Assembly: GCA_028292305.1 (NCBI GenBank)
Contig: JAQGMQ010000635.1
Coordinates: forward strand, 1-7,253
Length of the DNA: 7,253 nucleotides
DNA from: Rhodoferax sp.
GTDB lineage: Bacteria; Pseudomonadota; Gammaproteobacteria; Burkholderiales; Burkholderiaceae_C
Direction of reading: 5' to 3'
This document shows, one piece after another, positions 1 through 4,672 of the stretch. Positions within the stretch are counted from its first letter, which is position 1; every line of letters begins with the position of its first letter. Under the pieces are notes generated by a model, which saw only the letters and a list, made by a program, of their open reading frames with translations, searched no databases and was not told where the DNA came from. The translations under genes and the position numbers were made by a program.

Positions 1-8
1 CCCGTCAT

Positions 9-359
9 TTACTTGACGCAGAGCAGATCGACCTCGAACTTCAGCGTGGCGTACGGCGGAATCACGCCGCCAGCGCCGCGGGCGCCATAACCCAGGGCGG
101 CGGGGATGATCAGCGTGCGCGCGCCGCCGACCTTCATGCCGGCCACGCCTTCGTCCCAGCCCTTGATGACCATGCCGGCGCCCAGCGAGAACACGAACGG
201 ATCGTTGCGGTCCTTGCTGGAATCGAACTTGGCGCCTTGCACGCCGTCGTTGTAGAGCCAGCCGGTGTAGTGCACCGTCACGCTCTGGCCTTTGGCGGCT
301 TCGGCGCCATCGCCAACTTTGGTGTCTTCGTATTGCAGGCCGGAAGCGGTGGTGGTCAT
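9..359 (-). CDS. FKBP-type peptidyl-prolyl cis-trans isomerase (small, single domain)
   Basis: Catalyses cis-trans isomerisation of prolyl bonds and assists protein folding. The 116-residue product is one FKBP domain with no signal peptide, so it is probably cytoplasmic. Family landmarks are all present: VHYTGWL (29-35), FDSS (45-48), PFVFSLG (54-60), VIKGWDEGV (64-72) with the pocket tryptophan W68, GYGARG (90-95) and IPPYATLKFEVDLL (100-113). These match the FK506-binding pocket of FKBP12, with Y31, F45, D46, F57, V64, I65, W68, Y91 and F108 at the expected places. An upstream in-frame ATG at 398 exists. The start at 359 is preferred because AAGGGA lies 6 bases before it and because the extra 13 codons would run through an intergenic repeat. 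The gene stands alone here, divergent from the toxin-antitoxin pair. The family call is very secure; the physiological client is unknown. Confidence 0.96.
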   Translation of the reverse strand: MTTTASGLQYEDTKVGDGAEAAKGQSVTVHYTGWLYNDGVQGAKFDSSKDRNDPFVFSLGAGMVIKGWDEGVAGMKVGGARTLIIPAALGYGARGAGGVIPPYATLKFEVDLLCVK

Positions 360-386
360 GTGGATTCCCTTGTTGAATTGGTGGAG

Positions 387-406
387 GTTGCTACTCAATT
401 GATAGC
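387..406. repeat. Copy 1 of a short dyad element (GCTAC...ATAGC)
   Basis: The bases GTTGCTACTCAATTGATAGC form a small inverted repeat (GCTA/TAGC around a 9-base AT-rich centre) in the leader of the FKBP gene. It agrees at 17 of 20 positions with the element at 2996-3015, also intergenic. It abuts a second small dyad, GATAG-CC-CTATC, at 401-412. It could be a dispersed intergenic repeat or a binding site; the sequence alone does not decide. Confidence 0.55.
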
Positions 407-460
407 CCTATCGGCATGGCGGACGTGCGCCCGCGCCTGAAGTTCGGAAAATGCCGCTGA

Positions 461-466
461 ATTATG
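461..466 (-). promoter_or_regulatory. Candidate extended -10 element for the FKBP gene
   Basis: On the minus strand the hexamer CATAAT is preceded directly by TGG, giving an extended -10 (TGn-CATAAT) that matches the sigma-70 consensus at 5 of 6 positions. No good -35 lies 16 to 18 bases upstream, which an extended -10 can tolerate. It would give a leader of roughly 95 bases containing the dyad at 387-406. Weak, pattern-only call. Confidence 0.3.
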
Positions 467-533
467 CCAGCAGCCGTGTTGGGGGAGCCTGCACGAGAAC
501 CATGACAATCCACAGCAGCAATGCCGGTTGAGG

Positions 534-567
534 TTGCAAAAGGTTGCTTGCTGGAGCAAAATGCTCC
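534..567 (+). promoter_or_regulatory. Candidate promoter/operator of the toxin-antitoxin operon
   Basis: A -35-like TTGCAA (534-539) and a -10-like CAAAAT (557-562) are 17 bases apart, each matching 4 of 6 consensus positions. A perfect dyad, GGAGCA-AAA-TGCTCC (553-567), covers the -10 and ends 25 bases before the antitoxin ATG. A direct repeat of AGGTTGC (531-537 and 541-547, one helical turn apart) lies just upstream. Antitoxins with ribbon-helix-helix folds commonly repress their own operon at such dyads, so this is the natural autoregulatory site; that role is inferred. Confidence 0.45.
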
Positions 568-592
568 TTCAAAGGCTGACAAAGGACGAATC

Positions 593-811
593 ATGGCTGT
601 AGCGTTGAAGCTTTCGGATGAACTGGTGGACGACGCCAAAGCCACCGCCGCGGCAGAGCACCGCTCGGTGCCACGCCAGATCGAGTACTGGGCGCGCATC
701 GGCAAAGCCGTGCTCGAGAATCCCGAACTGCCGTTGCGCTTCATCCAGGACGCCATGCTGGGCATCGAAGAAGCCAAAGCCGGCAAGGCGACACCGTTCG
801 AGTTCAAGTAG
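593..811 (+). CDS. ParD-like antitoxin of a type II toxin-antitoxin module
   Basis: This is the probable neutralising partner and DNA-binding autorepressor of the toxin encoded next. The 72-residue product begins with a short strand-like stretch, VALKLSDEL (3-11), then a helix, DDAKATAAAEHRSV (13-26), and RQIEYWARIGKAVLENPELP (28-47). This layout, especially the RSVPRQIEYWARIG core, is typical of the ParD-like antitoxin family with a ribbon-helix-helix N-terminus. The C-terminal part (50-72) is charged and probably wraps the toxin. An upstream ATG at 521 would add 24 residues. The start at 593 is preferred because AAAGGA (581-586) is well spaced and because the extension would run through the promoter dyad. 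The toxin gene starts 5 bases after the stop. GC is near 50% here against about 70% in the flanking catabolic genes, suggesting separate acquisition. Confidence 0.88.
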   Translation: MAVALKLSDELVDDAKATAAAEHRSVPRQIEYWARIGKAVLENPELPLRFIQDAMLGIEEAKAGKATPFEFK

Positions 812-816
812 CAGCC

Positions 817-1107
817 ATGCCTTTGCGCGTGCTGGCGGTTCCGTCGTTCACGCGGGTCTTCAAGAAGCTGCACGAGGAAGACCAGAAGACGATTCAAAAG
901 GCCATCGCCACCGTCGCGCAAGATCCCGCCCAGGGCCAGGAAAAAAAGGGCGATCTCGCAGGCCTGTTCGTCTGCAAGTTCAAGTTGAACAACCAGGAAA
1001 CCTTGCTCGGCTACCGCCTTCAGCCCTCGAAGGCGGCACCTGAGCAACTCGTGCTGATCGCGGTCGGGCCGCCGCACGAGAATTTCTACACCGCCATCAA
1101 ACGCTGA
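817..1107 (+). CDS. RelE/ParE-family toxin of a type II toxin-antitoxin module
   Basis: A 96-residue basic protein with the usual small RelE/ParE layout: an N-terminal strand (LRVLAVPSF, 3-11), a helical hairpin (TRVFKKLHEEDQKTIQKAIATVAQDP, 12-37), then strands FVCKFKLNN (51-59), TLLGYRLQ (62-69) and LVLIAVG (78-84), ending HENFYTAIKR (87-96). The H-ENFY ending is a hallmark of RelE/ParE toxins. Members are either ribosome-dependent mRNA endonucleases (RelE-like) or gyrase poisons (ParE-like), and this sequence alone does not tell which. The gene follows the antitoxin by 5 bases with no good ribosome site of its own, so translation is probably coupled. Codons 42-44 contain the heptamer A AAA AAG in the reading frame, a possible slippage site. 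The gene converges on the hydrolase-family gene and ends 6 bases before it. Confidence 0.86.
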   Translation: MPLRVLAVPSFTRVFKKLHEEDQKTIQKAIATVAQDPAQGQEKKGDLAGLFVCKFKLNNQETLLGYRLQPSKAAPEQLVLIAVGPPHENFYTAIKR

Positions 1108-1116
1108 ACGCGTTCA
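1105..1116. other. 12-bp perfect palindrome holding both convergent stop codons
   Basis: TGAACGCGTTCA is a perfect palindrome. Its first three bases are the toxin stop codon on the plus strand and its last three are the stop codon of the FAH-family gene on the minus strand. No T-run follows on either strand, so it is not a standard intrinsic terminator. No other terminator is visible at this junction. Confidence 0.6.
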
Positions 1117-2337
1117 CAACACGCCACGGCGCCCCAGGTCGCGCATCAGCGCGGTCAGCCCATAGGTCCACGGCGCCACCTTGTCGCAGGTGTTGACGCG
1201 GTTCACCAGCGCGCCGAGTTGCGGTGTCGACACCGCCACCAGGTCGCCCACCACGTGGGTGAAGCCCTGGCCCGGGCCGTGGCGGTCTTGCGTGGGCGCG
1301 AACATGGTGCCCAGGAACAGCATGAAACCGTCGGGGTACTGGTGGTTGGCGCTCAGCGCCTGGCCGGCCAGATCGAGCGGGTCGCGGCTGATCTGCGACA
1401 GGCTGCTGGCGCCGTGCATGGTGAAGCCGGGTTGGCCATCGGCGGCCGGGCCGTCCACGCGCATCGACAGCTCGCAGCGGCGCACATCGTCGATGCCGAA
1501 ATGCGCATCGAACAGGCGGATGAACGGGCCGATCGCGCACGACGCATTGTTGTCCTTGGCCTTGCCCAGCAGCAGCGCGCTGCGGCCTTCGAAGTCGCGC
1601 AGGTTCACGTCGTTGCCGAGGGCCGCGCCTTGCACATGTCCACGGCTGTTGACCGCCAGCACCACCTCGGGCTCGGGGTTGTTCCACACACTTTCGGGGT
1701 GGATGCCGATCTCGGCGCCCACGCCGACGGCCGACAACGGCTGCGACTTGGTGAAGATCTCGGCGTCGGGCCCGATGCCCACTTCCAGGTACTGCGACCA
1801 CACGCCTTGCTGGATCAGCACCTCTTTCAACGCCATGGCCTCGGGCGAGCCGGGCTTCAATTGCGCCAGGTTCTCACCGATCACCGCCACCACGGCGCCC
1901 CGCACCGATTCGGCCTTGGCCGCGTCGCCGCGTGCCTGTTCCTCGATCACGCGCTCGAGCATGGAGGCAACGAAGGTCACGCCGGCGGCCTTGATGGCCT
2001 GCAGGTCGTTCGGCGCCAGAAACCAGGGCAGCGCAGGGTCGCGCACTTCCTCGGCCGAGTTGGCCAGCACCGCGGCCGTGTCGGCCAGGCGCTCGCCGGT
2101 CTGGGCGCGCACGCGGGTGGCCGGGTCTTCCAGTTCAAGCAGCTGGCTGCTGGTGGCGGCCAGGTGCTCCAGCGCATACAGGCCGTCGGCCTGCACACGC
2201 ACCAGCACCGGCCCCTTGCCTTCGACCCAGATGCGGCCGACCAGCACGGCCTGGGCATGGTCCGCCGGCAACACGTGGGCCAGGTCGAGCTGCGCTTGCA
2301 GCGTGGAAGAAGTGGAAGTAGGGATCGGTGATGGCAT
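1114..2337 (-). CDS. Fumarylacetoacetate hydrolase (FAH) superfamily protein
   Basis: A 407-residue enzyme whose C-terminal two thirds carry the FAH catalytic fold. The key stretch is NNPEPEVVLAVNSRG (219-233), where E222 and E224 are the expected metal-binding acids, followed by GNDVNLRDFEGRSALLLGKAKDNN (241-264) with D243 as a further ligand candidate. FAH-superfamily enzymes use Mg or Mn to hydrolyse, dehydrate or decarboxylate acyl-pyruvate and 2-keto-3-deoxy acids. The length, with its long N-terminal part, resembles the COG3970-type branch. That branch includes, as I recall, 2-keto-3-deoxy sugar-acid dehydratases such as Caulobacter XylX, so a sugar-acid or aromatic ring-cleavage substrate is possible but undecided. 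The start has GGAG 8 bases upstream. The gene follows the HxlR-like regulator by 66 bases on the same strand and is probably co-transcribed with it. No signal peptide is seen. Confidence 0.9.
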   Translation of the reverse strand: MPSPIPTSTSSTLQAQLDLAHVLPADHAQAVLVGRIWVEGKGPVLVRVQADGLYALEHLAATSSQLLELEDPATRVRAQTGERLADTAAVLANSAEEVRDPALPWFLAPNDLQAIKAAGVTFVASMLERVIEEQARGDAAKAESVRGAVVAVIGENLAQLKPGSPEAMALKEVLIQQGVWSQYLEVGIGPDAEIFTKSQPLSAVGVGAEIGIHPESVWNNPEPEVVLAVNSRGHVQGAALGNDVNLRDFEGRSALLLGKAKDNNASCAIGPFIRLFDAHFGIDDVRRCELSMRVDGPAADGQPGFTMHGASSLSQISRDPLDLAGQALSANHQYPDGFMLFLGTMFAPTQDRHGPGQGFTHVVGDLVAVSTPQLGALVNRVNTCDKVAPWTYGLTALMRDLGRRGVL

Positions 2338-2403
2338 GTCTTTGTCTCCGTTGGTTTATGGGTGGCATGAAAGGGAAATCGGCCCGCATCGGGGCGGCTG
2401 TGC

Positions 2404-2841
2404 TTATTCGTGTGGCGAACCAGGCGGCGTGGCTGTCGGCGTGCCTGTCGGCTTGTCCGGGTGGGTTGACGTCGGGTGCTCGGCCGGCGGGGCGCCCGCT
2501 GCCGGTTCAGCGGCTTTTTCGCTTTGCTTCGCGGCGGCTTTCTTGGCCTGCGCAACGGTCCATTTGCCGGCAAAGGCCTGCAGGTCGTTCAGCCGCTTCA
2601 ATAGGTCGGTGCCGCTCGGGGTGAGGATGTAGCCGTCCGATCCGTGGGTCAGCAATTCGGCTTCGCGCAGTTCCTTGATGCGGGTGTTGAGCGTGTTCGG
2701 CGTGATGCCGCCCACGCTGTCCTGCAGCAGGCGAAAGGTCTGCGCGTGGCCATCGCGCAGCGACCATAAAACGCGCAAGGCATAACGCGCTTCGAGCAGG
2801 GCCAGCAACTGGTGAATGGCGACGTTTTCCCTGGAACTCAT
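2404..2841 (-). CDS. HxlR-like winged-helix transcriptional regulator with Ala/Pro-rich tail
   Basis: A 145-residue DNA-binding protein. Residues 9-95 form a winged helix of HxlR type: LLALLEARYALRVLWSLRDG (12-31), TFRLLQDSVGGITPNTLNTRIKELREAELL (35-64) as the helix-turn-helix, a short wing around GSDGYILTPSG (67-77), then DLLKRLNDLQAFAGKW (79-94). Many HxlR proteins carry a conserved N-terminal cysteine; this one has no cysteine at all, so redox sensing is unlikely. The last 50 residues (96-145) are low complexity, first Lys/Ala-rich and then Pro/Thr-rich, unusual for the family and probably disordered. The start at 2841 is chosen because GAGGAG lies about 9 bases upstream; the reading frame stays open to 3120, but that extension reads through an AT-rich spacer. 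It probably controls the FAH-family gene 66 bases downstream and perhaps itself. Confidence 0.85.
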   Translation of the reverse strand: MSSRENVAIHQLLALLEARYALRVLWSLRDGHAQTFRLLQDSVGGITPNTLNTRIKELREAELLTHGSDGYILTPSGTDLLKRLNDLQAFAGKWTVAQAKKAAAKQSEKAAEPAAGAPPAEHPTSTHPDKPTGTPTATPPGSPHE

Positions 2842-2976
2842 GGCGTGCTCTCCTCGAATGTTATTGCTATGTAGGTGGGCGTGGCCAGTGGCCGTCGGTC
2901 CGCGCTCAGGCGCCTGCGCGGCCGTGCCGACACGCGCCGCGCCGGGTGCTGCAGAGCGTGCCAGGACATCCGGCTG

Positions 2977-2982
2977 ACTATA
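2977..2982 (-). promoter_or_regulatory. Candidate -10 element for the HxlR-like/FAH unit
   Basis: TATAGT on the minus strand matches 5 of 6 positions of the sigma-70 -10 consensus and sits in the AT-rich part of the spacer. The right arm of the dyad at 2996-3018 occupies the place where the -35 should be; the best hexamer there, TAGTAG, is poor. A factor binding that dyad could therefore control it. Low-confidence call. Confidence 0.3.
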
Positions 2983-2995
2983 GCGCAGATTTCTC

Positions 2996-3018
2996 GTTGC
3001 TACTAGATTCATAGCAAC
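2996..3018. repeat. Copy 2 of the GCTAC...ATAGC dyad, with 7-bp perfect arms
   Basis: GTTGCTA (2996-3002) and TAGCAAC (3012-3018) are perfect inverted arms around a 9-base centre. The first 20 bases differ from the element at 387-406 at only three positions. Both copies lie in non-coding spacers. It may be an intergenic repeat or a regulator site (for example for the HxlR-like protein, whose gene starts about 155 bases away). Confidence 0.6.
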
Positions 3019-3129
3019 TAAGACAATGGATTGGCGCGCCGTGCACCATCCGTTCGAAATTGTCAATAGTTTTTGGCACATGCGCCGGCGTAAATACGCG
3101 GCCGCCCTTGGGCCGACCAAAGCGAGGCG

Positions 3130-3612
3130 TCAGCGGTAGATCTTTTGCAGCAGCCGCATCAGCGTCTTGCGCTCGGCTGCGGTGAGGCGCGCCGTGGCTT
3201 CTTCTTCGAGTGCGGCCACGCGCAGCTCGGCCTCGCGTACCAGGGTTTCGCCATCGGGCGTGAGGTGCAGCCCGGCCGCCCGCCGGTCGCGCGGATGCGG
3301 CAGGCGTTCGATCAAATTGCGTTTTTCAAGCTGGCCGACCATGCCGACCAGGTTGGGCGGCAGGATGTTCAGCGTGCCACACAGCTGACGCGAGGTGATG
3401 CCCGGGTTGTGCGCGACCAGCGACAGCACCGAGAAATCGACCGGCCGCAAGTCATAGGGCGCCATGCGCGGCAGGAACTGGGCAATGATCGCCAGCGCCG
3501 CGCGGCGGGCGTTGTAGCCCACCAGCGATTCGAGGTACTGCGTGTCCACGGACTCCACGTGGGGCGGGACGGCAGGCGCAGGTTGAGCGGGCAGGGCGGA
3601 GGCATCGGGCAT
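3130..3612 (-). CDS. MarR-family transcriptional regulator
   Basis: A 160-residue winged-helix repressor. After a Pro/Ala-rich start (1-20), the dimerisation helices cover about 24-50 (YNARRAALAIIAQFL at 33-47). The DNA-binding part follows: VDFSVLSLVAHNPGITSRQLCGTLNI (58-83), recognition helix region LPPNLVGMVGQLEKRNLI (84-101) and the wing LPHPRDRRAAGLHLTPDG (104-121) with the family's D-x-R turn. The last 40 residues form the second dimer helix. MarR proteins usually respond to small aromatic acids or their CoA thioesters, and those near ferulate genes often sense the hydroxycinnamoyl-CoA; that ligand is an inference here. The gene lies 38 bases after the Bug receptor on the same strand. 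The ATG at 3612 has no clear ribosome site because a dyad occupies the spot; an in-frame GTG at 3636 is an alternative start. Confidence 0.9.
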   Translation of the reverse strand: MPDASALPAQPAPAVPPHVESVDTQYLESLVGYNARRAALAIIAQFLPRMAPYDLRPVDFSVLSLVAHNPGITSRQLCGTLNILPPNLVGMVGQLEKRNLIERLPHPRDRRAAGLHLTPDGETLVREAELRVAALEEEATARLTAAERKTLMRLLQKIYR

Positions 3613-3627
3613 GGCAATATTTTGCCA
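3612..3627. promoter_or_regulatory. MarR-type operator candidate at the MarR gene start
   Basis: TGGCAA-TATT-TTGCCA is a perfect 16-base dyad with 6-base arms. It touches the A of the MarR start codon and fills the place of the ribosome site. Size and symmetry fit MarR-dimer operators, so autoregulation is the simplest reading. Regulation by binding this site is inferred. Confidence 0.5.
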
Positions 3628-3650
3628 GCCGCCCACGCCTGGCGACGCGC

Positions 3651-4649
3651 CTAGGACTCCGCGGTGAAGCCGATCTGTTTCACCAGGGGCCCCCAGCGCT
3701 CGAACTCCGCCTTTTGCGACTGCGCCATTTCCTCGGCGCTCGAGCCATGCGCGATCAGGCCCACCAGCGCCAGGCTGTCCAGCACCAGCCTGTCCTTCAG
3801 CGCCAGGTTCACCGCCGCCGTGGCGTTGGCCAGCACCGGTGCCGGCGTCCTGGCGGGCGCGTAGAAGCCGAACCATTCCTCCACCACCAGATCGGCAAAA
3901 CCCTGTTCGGCAAACGTCGGCACCTCGGGTGTGTAGGGGCCGCGCTGCGGGCCCGAGGTGGCCAGGATGCGCAGCCTGCCGGCCTTGGCATAGGCCAGGT
4001 AGTCGCCGCTCGGGTTCATGGTCGAGGCGATCTGGCCACCCACCAGATCGGTGATGCCGGGCACGGTGCCGCGGTAGGGCACGTGTTTGAGCTCCACAGC
4101 CGCACGCAGCCCGAGCAGTGCGCCGAGCAGGTGCGGCATCGAGCCCGCGCCGGGGGAGCCGTAGCTGGCCTGGCCGGGGTTGGCTTTTGCCCAGGCGAGG
4201 AAGTCCTTGAGCGTCTTGACCTGCGGCGGCACCATCGGCCCGACGGCCAGGCCGTGGTGCATGATGGCGCCGATCGACACCTGGCTGAAGTCGGTTGGCG
4301 CGTAGCTGAGCCGGGTGTAGATGTGCGGATAGACCGACAGTGCCGACACCGGCGCCAGTGCCAGCACGCTGCCGTCAGCGGGTGATGACTTCAGCGACTC
4401 GAGCGCGATGCGCCCGCCCGCGCCGGGCTTGTTGTCGACCACGCCCGGGTTCCTGGTGTAGGCCGTGCCGGCGATCTTCTCGCCGACGCGCCGGGCCACG
4501 CTGTCGCCCGCGCTGCCGGCCGGAAAGCCGTAGAGGATCCTCACCTGGTCCAGAGGATGGGCCTGTGCCTGTGCTTGCGCCTGCGGCGCGAGACTGGCGG
4601 ATGCGCCGAGCGCGGCCAGGGTCTGGATGAAATGCCGTCGTTGTTGCAT
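3651..4649 (-). CDS. Bug-family (TctC-like) periplasmic solute-binding receptor
   Basis: A 332-residue extracytoplasmic receptor of the large Bug family found in Burkholderiales, which binds carboxylates, often aromatic or dicarboxylic acids, for tripartite tricarboxylate transport. The signal peptide (about 1-30) begins QRRHFIQT, a twin-arginine-like motif (R4-R5-x-F7), followed by a hydrophobic stretch and a QAQAQAQA run near the cleavage site. Family marks are ILYGFPAGSAGD (38-49), VDNKPGAGGRIA (71-82), YGSPGAGSMPHL (163-174), HVPYRGTVPGITDLVGGQI (189-207) and the GRLRILATSG turn (224-233). Length is normal. The start has AGGAG 5 bases upstream. The gene follows the porin by 23 bases, so both are probably one operon. 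No membrane components (TctA, TctB) are in the window, which is usual for orphan Bug genes. Confidence 0.94.
   Translation of the reverse strand: MQQRRHFIQTLAALGASASLAPQAQAQAQAHPLDQVRILYGFPAGSAGDSVARRVGEKIAGTAYTRNPGVVDNKPGAGGRIALESLKSSPADGSVLALAPVSALSVYPHIYTRLSYAPTDFSQVSIGAIMHHGLAVGPMVPPQVKTLKDFLAWAKANPGQASYGSPGAGSMPHLLGALLGLRAAVELKHVPYRGTVPGITDLVGGQIASTMNPSGDYLAYAKAGRLRILATSGPQRGPYTPEVPTFAEQGFADLVVEEWFGFYAPARTPAPVLANATAAVNLALKDRLVLDSLALVGLIAHGSSAEEMAQSQKAEFERWGPLVKQIGFTAES
4561..4584. repeat. Hexamer tandem repeat in the Bug signal peptide
   Basis: Four consecutive 6-base units (GCCTGT, GCCTGT, GCTTGC, GCCTGC on the plus strand) encode the Gln-Ala run at residues 23-30 of the Bug protein. 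The first two units are identical. Gain or loss of a unit would change the signal peptide by two residues without breaking the frame. Confidence 0.6.
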
Positions 4650-4672
4650 GGCTACTCCTGGATGGACAAGCT

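Larger units (their letters stand above)
2842..3129. other. Intergenic spacer upstream of the HxlR-like gene
   Basis: A 288-base stretch between the MarR stop and the HxlR-like start. Its middle (about 2975-3075) is AT-richer than its surroundings. It holds the dyad at 2996-3018, a -10-like hexamer at 2977-2982 (minus), and imperfect small dyads at 3075-3086 (GGCNCATGNGCC) and 3088-3099 (GCGTA-AA-TACGC). An open frame continues across part of it from the HxlR-like gene, but it lacks family sequence and a ribosome site. I see no additional gene. Confidence 0.6.

Noticed and set aside
401..412. GATAG-CC-CTATC hairpin next to the first dyad element
   Set aside because: Five-base arms with no T-run and no position that fits a terminator; too short to call separately.
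391..1077. 228-codon minus-strand frame across the toxin-antitoxin module
   Set aside because: No family resemblance; the plus strand carries two well-formed small genes with ribosome site and close spacing.
1181..2632. Long plus-strand open frames opposite the FAH-family gene (1181-2632 and 1219-2331)
   Set aside because: They are antisense shadows of a GC-rich gene: Arg/Ser/His-rich, no recognisable family, no ribosome site, while the minus-strand protein has clear family motifs.
3061..3066. Perfect TTGACA -35 hexamer on the minus strand
   Set aside because: No acceptable -10 hexamer 16 to 18 bases downstream; the region there is CACGGC-like. Kept only as a note.
3074..3089. Sigma-54-like TGGCAC element on the plus strand
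   Set aside because: The -12 half does not match TTGC at the right spacing and no plus-strand gene lies downstream.
2842..3120. N-terminal extension of the HxlR-like protein to an ATG at 3120
   Set aside because: The extension reads through an AT-rich spacer with dyads, has no homologous sequence, and a strong GAGGAG site precedes the ATG at 2841.
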